Below are positions 45,669 to 53,008 of a stretch of 63,932 bases of DNA, piece after piece. A program made the position numbers and the translations under genes. The notes beneath the pieces were generated by a model. The model was not told where the DNA came from. It saw only the letters and a program-made list of their open reading frames with translations, and did no database searches. How positions within the stretch are numbered: position 1 is the stretch's first letter; the number at the start of each line of letters is the position of its first letter. The DNA is from an uncultured Planctomycetota bacterium (GTDB taxonomy: Bacteria > Planctomycetota > Phycisphaerae > Sedimentisphaerales > UBA12454). The stretch covers positions 1 to 63,932 of the forward strand of contig CAINDG010000028.1 of assembly GCA_903847315.1 (NCBI GenBank). Direction: 5' to 3'.

Positions 45669-46109
45669 ATGCCTACTGCCGACAAAAGAACCAGGGCGCG
45701 AGAGCTTGTAATGCAGGTAATCTGCCAGATGGACGTTCAAGGCGCTGCCGCCATGGATATGCTTGGCGTTTTCTTAACCGAAAATACCGATGACCCTGAT
45801 ATTCGTCAGCGGGCCGAAAAATGGGCGAAAGGCGCTTGGGAATCCATCGCCGAGTGCGATAAACTTATTACTACCGCCGCTGCCAAATGGGAGCTTTCAA
45901 GATTAAATCAGGTTGACAGAAGTATCCTGCGGCTCGGGGCGTACCAATTGAAATATTGTCCGGATATACCGGCTAAAGTGGTCATTAATGAGATGATAGA
46001 ACTCGCCAAAAAGTACAGCGCAGAATCGTCGCCGGCGTTTGTAAATGGTGTTATGGATGCTATTTACAAAAAATTAAAGGCGGACTCGGACACCAAATGC
46101 GAAAAATAG
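45669..46109 (+). CDS. nusB: Transcription antitermination factor NusB
   Basis: 146 aa, all-helical. R-A-R-E-L-V-M-Q-V at the start and V-D-R-S-I-L-R-L-G-A-Y then V-I-N-E-M-I-E-L-A-K-K-Y are signature stretches. It acts with NusE at boxA in rRNA transcription. Its end overlaps the ParA start by 13 bases. Confidence 0.93.
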   Translation: MPTADKRTRARELVMQVICQMDVQGAAAMDMLGVFLTENTDDPDIRQRAEKWAKGAWESIAECDKLITTAAAKWELSRLNQVDRSILRLGAYQLKYCPDIPAKVVINEMIELAKKYSAESSPAFVNGVMDAIYKKLKADSDTKCEK

Positions 46110-46942
46110 TAATGCTCAACCAGAAAGGCGGCGTTGGCAAGACTACTTCGGTTGTCAACATCGCTGCGTCTCTGGCCCAAAGCGGCGCAAAGGTTGTCGC
46201 CGCCGATTTCGACCCGCAGGCACATCTCACCATACATCTCGGCATCGAACCGGACAAAGTCGAATCGGGCACATACAAAGTCCTGACCGGCTCAGCGGAT
46301 TTTGACGATGCCCTTATCGAAGCAAGACCCAACCTCTTTCTGCTCGGATCAAATATTCACCTCGTCGGTGCCGAAAGCGAGCTGGTCAGCGTCGTTGGCA
46401 GGGAAACCATCTTCCGTGAGGCCGTCGCGAAATCTAAACAGAATTTCGACTTTCTGCTGATTGACTGTCCCCCATCGCTTGGTTTGCTTACGCTTAACGC
46501 ACTTGCCGCCGCTGAAGAAGTTATTATCCCCCTTCAGCCGCATTTCCTTGCTCTGCAGGGACTGGGCAAACTTCTGCAGACCATAACCCTCGTCGGCAGA
46601 AGAATAAATCCCTCGTTGCGGGTAAGCGGAATACTTTTATGTATGTTCGACAGCAGAACTTCGCTATCGGAAGAAATCAAAAAAGATATCGACAAATTCC
46701 TCGACAATGCACGTAATAATCAGTGCCCCTGGAGCAGTGCAAAAATTATTCCCGTCTTTGTCCGCAGAAATATCAAGCTTGCCGAAGCCCCCAGCTACGG
46801 AAAAACTATTTTTGAATATGAACCCGCCTGTCACGGCGCCGAAGATTACAAACTTATCGCTGATTTCATCCGTAATGAAATAATCGCCCCCGCCGCTGAC
46901 AACCGGCAGGACAAAACAGCGCCTTTACATACCCGATTATGA
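46097..46942 (+). CDS. parA: ParA/Soj-type ATPase
   Basis: 281 aa. Deviant Walker A is K-G-G-V-G-K-T-T near residue 10; D-F-D-P-Q-A-H is Walker A'; L-I-D-C-P-P-S-L-G is Walker B. It is a chromosome-partition or cargo-positioning ATPase. No ParB lies beside it, so orphan positioning functions are possible. Its TGA overlaps the ATG of the cassette B micro-ORF. Confidence 0.9.
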   Translation: MRKIVMLNQKGGVGKTTSVVNIAASLAQSGAKVVAADFDPQAHLTIHLGIEPDKVESGTYKVLTGSADFDDALIEARPNLFLLGSNIHLVGAESELVSVVGRETIFREAVAKSKQNFDFLLIDCPPSLGLLTLNALAAAEEVIIPLQPHFLALQGLGKLLQTITLVGRRINPSLRVSGILLCMFDSRTSLSEEIKKDIDKFLDNARNNQCPWSSAKIIPVFVRRNIKLAEAPSYGKTIFEYEPACHGAEDYKLIADFIRNEIIAPAADNRQDKTAPLHTRL

Positions 46943-47055
46943 GTCCCGCACCTTCTAAATATTCAATAAATTATTGGTGTCTTTTGAACAGTTTAAAGCT
47001 TAACAGCATTACATCCCATTTAATAAATATAGAATATAAAGAAGGTGCGGGATGA
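46939..47055 (+). CDS. Micro-ORF of cassette B, 38 aa, between parA and rsmE
   Basis: ATG 46939 overlaps the parA TGA (ATGA). The frame is open for 38 codons, and its TGA overlaps the rsmE ATG (ATGA). It starts M-S-P-A-P-S-K-Y-S-I and ends Y-K-E-G-A-G; the middle is unrelated to copy D. The first and last codons are the two arms of a hairpin. It may be a translation-coupling leader or a true small protein. No function is claimed. Confidence 0.5.
   Translation: MSPAPSKYSINYWCLLNSLKLNSITSHLINIEYKEGAG
46944..47052 (+). repeat. Hairpin cassette B upstream of rsmE
   Basis: 5' arm TCCCGCACCTTCT (46944-46956) followed by AAATATTCAATA. 3' arm AGAAGGTGCGGGA (47040-47052). The 13-base arms are perfectly complementary, and the next dozen bases pair partly. 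GAAGG in the 3' arm is the rsmE Shine-Dalgarno and the arm ends at the A of its ATG. Confidence 0.9.
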
Positions 47056-47786
47056 GAACGATAAGATTTTTCTGCAATACGATAAATCAGAATACCGATG
47101 CAATTCTCGCTGATGCGCAGTTTCGCCACCTCACAAAGGTCCTCAGGCTCAAAATTGGCGATTCCGTTGAGCTTTTTGACGGCAAAGGAGCTATCGCACA
47201 GGCAATAATAGAAAAAATCGAAAAAAATCAAGCCGTTCTGACTGTCAAAACTATCAAAAATTATCCGCAGCCGAATCAGCAAAGAATAATCATAGCCTCA
47301 AGTATCGCCAAAGGAGAGCGTTTCGAGATACTTGTGGCCAAATGTACCGAACTGGGCGTTGATAGAATTGTGCCGGTCGTTTTTGAACGAACCGTCAAAC
47401 AGGCGTTGCAGCATAATCGGCTCCAAACAATCGCCGTCGAATCGACGAAACAGTGCCAGAGATTATTTTTGCCCGTAATCGATGAGCCTGAAAATTTCAA
47501 CGGAGTAATTGAAAAACTGAAAACAGAATATCCAAATGCGAAAACTATTTTCGGCTTGCCGGCTAAAAATGCCGAACCGCTTATAAACCTTGATTTCGGC
47601 TCAAATGATATTATAACTTTTATTGGCCCTGAAGGCGGCCTGACGGAAACCGAGGAAAATATGCTTAAAAAAATAAATTCGCAACCTGTCAGGCTTACAG
47701 ATACAATATTAAGAATCGAAACTGCGGCAATTGCATTCGCATCCATTCTGACCGCGAAAAGAGATTCGGAAAAACAATATGACTGA
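47052..47786 (+). CDS. rsmE: 16S rRNA (uracil-1498 N3)-methyltransferase
   Basis: 244 aa. A PUA-like N-terminal domain (H-L-T-K-V-L-R-L-K-I-G-D) precedes the SPOUT/trefoil-knot methyltransferase (F-I-G-P-E-G-G-L-T-E-T-E-E, then L-R-I-E-T-A-A-I-A). Methylates U1498 of 16S rRNA. Its ribosome site and ATG are contributed by cassette B. It overlaps the GT39 gene start by 8 bases. Confidence 0.93.
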   Translation: MRTIRFFCNTINQNTDAILADAQFRHLTKVLRLKIGDSVELFDGKGAIAQAIIEKIEKNQAVLTVKTIKNYPQPNQQRIIIASSIAKGERFEILVAKCTELGVDRIVPVVFERTVKQALQHNRLQTIAVESTKQCQRLFLPVIDEPENFNGVIEKLKTEYPNAKTIFGLPAKNAEPLINLDFGSNDIITFIGPEGGLTETEENMLKKINSQPVRLTDTILRIETAAIAFASILTAKRDSEKQYD

Positions 47787-49389
47787 AACTAAAAATTTAA
47801 AAGTTCTTCTGATAATCGCGGTTATGACTTATGCGGCCGTTATGTCTTTCTGGACGCTTACTGATTTCCCGCTGGACAATCACGAGTGTCTGGTTTCAGT
47901 AACTGCCAGAGAATTACTTCAGAAAAATGACTGGATTGTTCCGACATTCAACGGTCAAGTCCGCCTGCAAAAAACCCCGCTCTCCTACTGGCTTGTCGCC
48001 TCTGTCACGAAAATAACCGGCAGCGTCGATGAGTTTTCGACCCGTCTGCCCAGCGCCGTATTTGCCGTTATTTCCGCCGCTGCGATTTTGTTCTTCACCT
48101 CGCAATGGCTGGATTTCCCAATAGCGGTACTATCGACTGCCGTATGGATTTCTACGCTCGGGTTTATCAGATATTCGCACAATGCCCGGCCGGAAATGGC
48201 GCTTTGTTCACTGGTTATGATTTCGATGATGAGTTTTTATTCAGCAATGGAAGCCAAATCACGCCGCAGGCAGATTCTTTATATGCTCGTCTTTTGGCTC
48301 AGCTTCGCCCTTGGGATGCTCGCAAAAGGCCCTGCCCCGCTGGCGCTTATCGCCCCGCCGATTTTCTGCTATTTCGTCATATTCAGGCAGTGGAACAAAA
48401 TAAAATTCGCTTTGCCGATAATCGGACCAATTCTATTTCTGCTCATCATCCTGCCATGGCCAATAATGACCTCTTTAAAAACAACCGGCAGTCTGGCCTT
48501 CTGGAAAAGAGAATTCGTCGACCGTTTTATGGGCGAGTATGCCGCTGGACATAAGCCGTTCTATTATTATCTGGAAATAATACTTTTGTTCGCCGCCCCG
48601 TTTTCTTTCTTTGTGTTTTACGCGGTCTCGGCTCCTTTTTACGCCGTCTGGGAGAAAAAAAGACAGCTTATGTGGTACCTGTGGCTTTGGTTTGTCGTAC
48701 AGGTTGTAATAATGAGCGTCTCCGGCGGAAAGCGGCAGCACTACATCCTCCCGGCAATACCGGCTTTCAGTATCTTAACCGCAATTTGCCTCTACGATAT
48801 GATATTCGAGCAGAGGGTATTCAACTTGAAGCAGGTAAAATCGCTTTTCATCGGCCATATAATCGCAGCCGTTGCGGCAGCGGCAGGACTTTTATACTGG
48901 GCATTCGTAAAACAAAAATCTTTTATCTGGCCTTCAATTCATATTGCTCTGATGCTCTCCATCGCTCTTGGACTTGTGGTTATTCTGTTCCTGCAAAGAC
49001 GTAAAATTACGGCAACCATACTGCTTTTTGCCGGCTACTGCGCGATAGTAATGATAACTTTTATTTATTTTTTAGTCCCTATGGATTACGACAATCCCTC
49101 AAGAATTTTTTCGTTGGAAATCGGCAGAATTGCCGGACCGGACGCAAAACTCATCGCTTATAATAATGTCTCTGCCCGTACAATTCATTACGCAGGCAGA
49201 ATCATTCCTGAAATCACCGGCCTCGATAATGTCTATAAAGAATATGAAAACGGCGTATGGATTATCGCTACCGGCAAAGACTATGAGGAATTAATCAAAG
49301 ACGGCAGGTTCAGCTCTGTTTTTTACCAGCAAATAGCCGAACGCGATGGTTCAAAAGACGTCCAGGGAGCGCTTTTCCACAAAAGTTAA
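47779..49389 (+). CDS. ArnT/FlmK-like lipid A glycosyltransferase (GT39 superfamily)
   Basis: 536 aa, about 12 membrane helices. The first periplasmic loop has D-N-H-E-C with L-Q-K-T-P-L-S-Y-W (E-K-P-P-L-x-Y-W in ArnT). Later come L-A-K-G-P-A-P-L and S-G-G-K-R-Q-H-Y-I-L-P, all ArnT-type landmarks. ArnT and FlmK move an amino sugar from undecaprenyl phosphate to lipid A. The neighbours (GT2 and YdjC deacetylase) supply what such a pathway needs. Starts inside the end of rsmE. Confidence 0.85.
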   Translation: MTETKNLKVLLIIAVMTYAAVMSFWTLTDFPLDNHECLVSVTARELLQKNDWIVPTFNGQVRLQKTPLSYWLVASVTKITGSVDEFSTRLPSAVFAVISAAAILFFTSQWLDFPIAVLSTAVWISTLGFIRYSHNARPEMALCSLVMISMMSFYSAMEAKSRRRQILYMLVFWLSFALGMLAKGPAPLALIAPPIFCYFVIFRQWNKIKFALPIIGPILFLLIILPWPIMTSLKTTGSLAFWKREFVDRFMGEYAAGHKPFYYYLEIILLFAAPFSFFVFYAVSAPFYAVWEKKRQLMWYLWLWFVVQVVIMSVSGGKRQHYILPAIPAFSILTAICLYDMIFEQRVFNLKQVKSLFIGHIIAAVAAAAGLLYWAFVKQKSFIWPSIHIALMLSIALGLVVILFLQRRKITATILLFAGYCAIVMITFIYFLVPMDYDNPSRIFSLEIGRIAGPDAKLIAYNNVSARTIHYAGRIIPEITGLDNVYKEYENGVWIIATGKDYEELIKDGRFSSVFYQQIAERDGSKDVQGALFHKS

Positions 49390-49937
49390 GGCACAAGGGA
49401 TTTTAGAAAATCCATCTCCTGTACAGTAAGCTGTTGTCCTTTTATTTGTCTGATTCTTTCTATTGTCTGCTCCAGATTAAAGCCGCCCGACTTCAGCATC
49501 CACACCGCTGCAAGATATGAAACTCTCTTCTTGCCGGCATTGTCGTGCAAAAGTATAGGAAGGCTGGCTTTTTCATTCATTATCTCCAGAAATTTTTGGC
49601 TTGTCGCCGTATCGGGAATCCCGTCGTCCGGAACATTTTTTTCTATCGGCAGCTCTATATACTTTACGCCGTTGCTCCTCATCCATGCTACTTCTTCGTT
49701 ATACCAGTTCTGTTCACGATTTTCGTCGGTTTTGCGCAAATTTACAAACGCACCGATATGATACTTATATAACAGGCGGGAATAATCCATGCCTCGCGGC
49801 TGGCCGCTCGTATAGAGCACCCCGGCTTTTATCACCTGAAAATTCTTTATATGAAAATGTCTTACAAGTCCTATTATGCATAAAACAATTATTAAAACCC
49901 ATAACCAGACGAAAATAGGATTTTTATCTTTTTTCAT
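49386..49937 (-). CDS. Membrane-anchored tyrosine/dual-specificity phosphatase-like protein lacking the catalytic Cys
   Basis: 183 aa from the ATG at 49937. One membrane helix (about 8-24) precedes a DSP-type domain (L-Y-T-S-G-Q-P, then F-V-N-L-R-K). The P-loop H-C-x-x-G-x-x-R is here H131-D132-N-A-G-K-K-R138: Asp replaces Cys, while His, Gly and Arg remain. It should not form a cysteinyl-phosphate, so either a pseudophosphatase or a different chemistry is implied. Its ribosome site AAGAAGG and start match the 3' arm of the cassettes. It overlaps the GT2 gene by 14 bases and is convergent with the GT39 gene. Confidence 0.75.
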   Translation of the reverse strand: MKKDKNPIFVWLWVLIIVLCIIGLVRHFHIKNFQVIKAGVLYTSGQPRGMDYSRLLYKYHIGAFVNLRKTDENREQNWYNEEVAWMRSNGVKYIELPIEKNVPDDGIPDTATSQKFLEIMNEKASLPILLHDNAGKKRVSYLAAVWMLKSGGFNLEQTIERIRQIKGQQLTVQEMDFLKSLVP

Positions 49938-50904
49938 TCCGCACCTTCTTATAAATACTTCTGACCGCATAGATTTTTCGGTCAGTCGCTTCAAAATAAA
50001 CTCTGCTTATCATTTCGCCGAGAAGACCGGTTGAAACAAAAATCAGTCCCATAAGCATAAGACTTATGCCCGCCGCCGTCAGCGGCCCGTGTGCTACAAA
50101 TATCGGAACGCTGAAATAAAACTTATCGAAAAGAACATAAGTGAAAATAAGACCGGCCGCTATAACGCAGTAAAAAGCAGCCTTGCCGAAAAAATGCAGC
50201 GGCCGCGTAATATATCCCAAAAGAAATCGAAGCGTAATCAAATCGAACGCCACTCTGAACGTCCGCGATATGCCGTAGTTGCTCTTGCCGGAAGGTCTTT
50301 CTACATTTTTGATTGGTATCTCGATAATTTTCCCGCCGGTAAACGAGACAAGAGCCGGTATAAATCGATGCATTTCGCCGTAGAGCCGCAAATCCAATAT
50401 TATCTGCCGCTGATATGCCTTAAACGTCGTACCGAAATCGTGAATATCCACGCCGCTCACTTTCGATGCCATCCAGTTCGCCGCCTTGCTCGGAATTTTG
50501 CGCATAATCAGATTATCAACCCGCTTCTCACGCCATCCGCTGACAACATCGTAGCCTTCTTCTATCTTTTTCAGAAAATTGGGTATCTCTTCTGGCAGAT
50601 GCTGCAGGTCGCCGTCCATACTGACTATCACTTCGCCCCGCGTATGGTCGAAACCCGCCGCCAGCGCAGGCGTCTGCCCGAAATTCCGCCGAAGCTGCAC
50701 TACTACGACATTTTCATCCGCCTCGGAAATGCCTTTCAGCTTTTCAAGCGTCGCGTCGCTGCTGCCGTCATCGACAAGCACAAGTTCATAACTTTTGCCC
50801 GTCTGCTTCATCACCTTTGTAAGTCGCTCGTAAAGTTCCTGCACGACCGACTGCTCGTTATACAAAGGCACTACCACCGAATATTTTACACTCGTTTCAG
50901 TCAT
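49924..50904 (-). CDS. GT2 polyprenyl-phosphate glycosyltransferase (ArnC/FlmF/DPM1-like)
   Basis: 326 aa. The GT-A domain has V-V-P-L-Y-N-E-Q-S, V-L-V-D-D-G-S-S-D and S-M-D-G-D-L-Q-H (D-x-D). Two C-terminal membrane helices (about 230-255 and 265-290) are as in ArnC, GtrB and FlmF. It would load a sugar onto undecaprenyl phosphate. The deacetylase gene is 2 bases upstream, so the two enzymes probably act in series. Confidence 0.88.
   Translation of the reverse strand: MTETSVKYSVVVPLYNEQSVVQELYERLTKVMKQTGKSYELVLVDDGSSDATLEKLKGISEADENVVVVQLRRNFGQTPALAAGFDHTRGEVIVSMDGDLQHLPEEIPNFLKKIEEGYDVVSGWREKRVDNLIMRKIPSKAANWMASKVSGVDIHDFGTTFKAYQRQIILDLRLYGEMHRFIPALVSFTGGKIIEIPIKNVERPSGKSNYGISRTFRVAFDLITLRFLLGYITRPLHFFGKAAFYCVIAAGLIFTYVLFDKFYFSVPIFVAHGPLTAAGISLMLMGLIFVSTGLLGEMISRVYFEATDRKIYAVRSIYKKVRNEKR
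49934..49950 (-). repeat. Half-site of the cassette family (arm E)
   Basis: Minus strand AAGAAGGTGCGGAATGA differs at one base from the 3' arm plus start of cassettes B and D. It again provides the Shine-Dalgarno and ATG of a gene. No complementary 5' arm is seen upstream, so chance or an eroded copy are both possible. Confidence 0.5.
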
Positions 50905-50906
50905 TT

Positions 50907-51758
50907 CTATTTCCCGTTTAATTTACCATAATGCACAAGTTCGATTCCTGCCTCGCGAAGAATCTGTTTCGTCGTCGGCTCGCACAGCCATTTCAGTTCA
51001 ACTTCGCGTTCCTTAACCAGCCTCGTATTTGCAAGCCCCTGCGTATAACCCGGATGCGTCATTACTTCCGCCACGCCTTCAAACTGCGTTTTGCCGATTT
51101 CCGCCCAGAACTTATCGTCTATCCTGCCCGTATGCAAAACACCGAAGAAAATATCATTCCTGATAAATCGGCTATCAATCTTCCGGCATCTCATCGCCAT
51201 TTGCCGCAGCAGTATCGCCCGCATCTTGTCGACAAATCCGACCTTCGGCCAATCGCCGTAGCAAACCGTTGCCGGCTCCCACGGCCAGCGTATCGCCCGA
51301 ATATCGAACCGTTCCGCAAGAGAACATACTATCCTATATATTGGCCCAAAGCAATGAAAGTGTTTATGTGAATCTAAATGGGTCGGCTTTATCCCCTTGT
51401 CGATAATCGACTTAATCTGCGCTGCAAGTTCTATTTCCAAAGCCTCCAGAACCCCTTTATTCACAAGACTTCCCATCGCGAGAGTATAAGCCGAGTATTT
51501 GAATTTCCCGTCTTCTCCGACAATCGCCCTAACTTCCCGCCCCGCAGAAATTGGCGAACCTTCCGTCGCATTCAGATGAACCCCGACCCCGAGTGATGGC
51601 GTCTTTTTCGCAATCGCTATTGCCTCATCAACTGCCGGCATATTAGCCATAATCGTTGCGCTGGTCAGCACTCCGCGAGTATGCGCCTCGAAAACAGCCT
51701 TGTTTACGCCTTCACAAAGCCCGAAATCATCCGCATTTATAATCATCCTTGCCGTCAT
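50907..51758 (-). CDS. YdjC/ChbG-family deacetylase (NaxD/HpnK-like)
   Basis: 283 aa from the ATG at 51758; ATG 51746 is an alternative. Metal site: N-A-D-D-F-G-L near the start and H-L-D-S-H-K-H-F-H in the middle. V-G-V-H-L-N is the family HxN motif. Members remove acetyl groups from N-acetylated sugars. NaxD of Francisella acts on undecaprenyl-phosphate-GalNAc and HpnK on hopanoids. The adjacent GT2 and nearby ArnT-like GT39 favour a NaxD-like role; hopanoid work cannot be excluded. Confidence 0.85.
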   Translation of the reverse strand: MTARMIINADDFGLCEGVNKAVFEAHTRGVLTSATIMANMPAVDEAIAIAKKTPSLGVGVHLNATEGSPISAGREVRAIVGEDGKFKYSAYTLAMGSLVNKGVLEALEIELAAQIKSIIDKGIKPTHLDSHKHFHCFGPIYRIVCSLAERFDIRAIRWPWEPATVCYGDWPKVGFVDKMRAILLRQMAMRCRKIDSRFIRNDIFFGVLHTGRIDDKFWAEIGKTQFEGVAEVMTHPGYTQGLANTRLVKEREVELKWLCEPTTKQILREAGIELVHYGKLNGK

Positions 51759-51848
51759 AAGGGCATAGAGTTTACGTTCCAACCGCCACAAGGTCAATTA
51801 AAATGAATCCCCCGAAACAACATTGATTGTCTAATTATTTTTAGCTGC

Positions 51849-52748
51849 TTATCTGAAAACCCAATATGTAGCCTCTTTCCAGAAATAATAACAAAAATAT
51901 TCCCACAGCGGCGGAGATACTCTTCTTACTTCATAACTCACATGCCCACCATCTACCAGGATTCTGACGTAGTGAAAATAGCCTCCATCTGATTCCGGTA
52001 TTTCGATGGGTATTGCGCCTCCGCCTCCGCCGGTTACAATATAATCCACTCCATCAATTTTTTCATGTTTGAACATATGATAATGGCCGAAAAAAGCCAT
52101 ATCCACCTTGTATTTTGTACACAGGTCTCTAAATTTGTAAGTCCACTTTTTGCCGTTTTTTACTGCAACCTGCCGACTTTGAAAGTACGGTATAAATGCC
52201 GGTTTATGCGCAACAACAAATCTATGTTCATACTTTTGCCCCTCGATAAGACATTTTTCGAGCCATTCAAACTGGCTATCTTTTAATTCGTCGTCCGAAC
52301 TATCAAGCACAATGAAGTAAGAATTTCTATCGGCGAAGGCAAATTCTTTTTCCCCCACGTATTTTTCAAACAATTTGTTTTCTCTGTTTTCGTGGTTGCC
52401 AAGGGCGGCAAAGAGGGGATACTTAATAAGTTTCTGTTCTCTTTTAAAAGCAAGGAACTGCGATAGCTTGCCGGATAGAGTTACATCGCCGGTATCCATG
52501 ACAAAATCTACTGGTATTTTCCCGGATTTGTCTTCTCTGTTCATGCGAGATATCAATTTTAGAGTAACCGCATCATGGAAAAACAAGCCTGCGTGATTAT
52601 CTCCGAAAACTAAAAAAGAGAAAACTCCATCCTTGTTATTCTTGAGTTTTTCGATGTTAGACTGATTATTGTCGCCCATTTCCGCGGGAACCCCAAATAG
52701 CCAAAAGAAAATAGGCGGAATAAAATAATAAAATACCAGCGCAGCCAA
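51849..52748 (-). CDS. Membrane-anchored calcineurin-like metallophosphoesterase
   Basis: 299 aa as written from a weak TTG. Metal motifs are F-G-D-N-H-A-G, M-D-T-G-D-V-T, L-G-N-H-E-N-R, V-A-H-K-P and F-G-H-Y-H. An N-terminal hydrophobic helix is present but starts abruptly. Upstream in another frame an ATG at 52801 encodes a short basic start; T7 versus T8 (or T5) at about 52755 would join the two into a normal K-rich-plus-helix anchor. Periplasmic phosphatase activity is inferred; substrate unknown. It is the next minus-strand gene upstream of the deacetylase. Confidence 0.8.
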   Translation of the reverse strand: MAALVFYYFIPPIFFWLFGVPAEMGDNNQSNIEKLKNNKDGVFSFLVFGDNHAGLFFHDAVTLKLISRMNREDKSGKIPVDFVMDTGDVTLSGKLSQFLAFKREQKLIKYPLFAALGNHENRENKLFEKYVGEKEFAFADRNSYFIVLDSSDDELKDSQFEWLEKCLIEGQKYEHRFVVAHKPAFIPYFQSRQVAVKNGKKWTYKFRDLCTKYKVDMAFFGHYHMFKHEKIDGVDYIVTGGGGGAIPIEIPESDGGYFHYVRILVDGGHVSYEVRRVSPPLWEYFCYYFWKEATYWVFR

Positions 52749-53008
52749 TATGACAAAAAAATGTTTTTACGACTTACCTTCTTAAATTTTGATAGTATCA
52801 TAATAATTGTTCTCTTTTTACAAGTTCCCTAATACAAATTTCAGCCATTTCATCTATATCAGCTTCGGTCGGTCAATCCATGTCGAACCTAGGATACTAT
52901 ACAAACAATTATGAGAATATTATGAGAATTTATTGATAGTCTCTAACGAAATTCTTCTACTTAATATTTTTCGCTTTCCAATTCAACAATAATATTAAAA
53001 GGACATCG

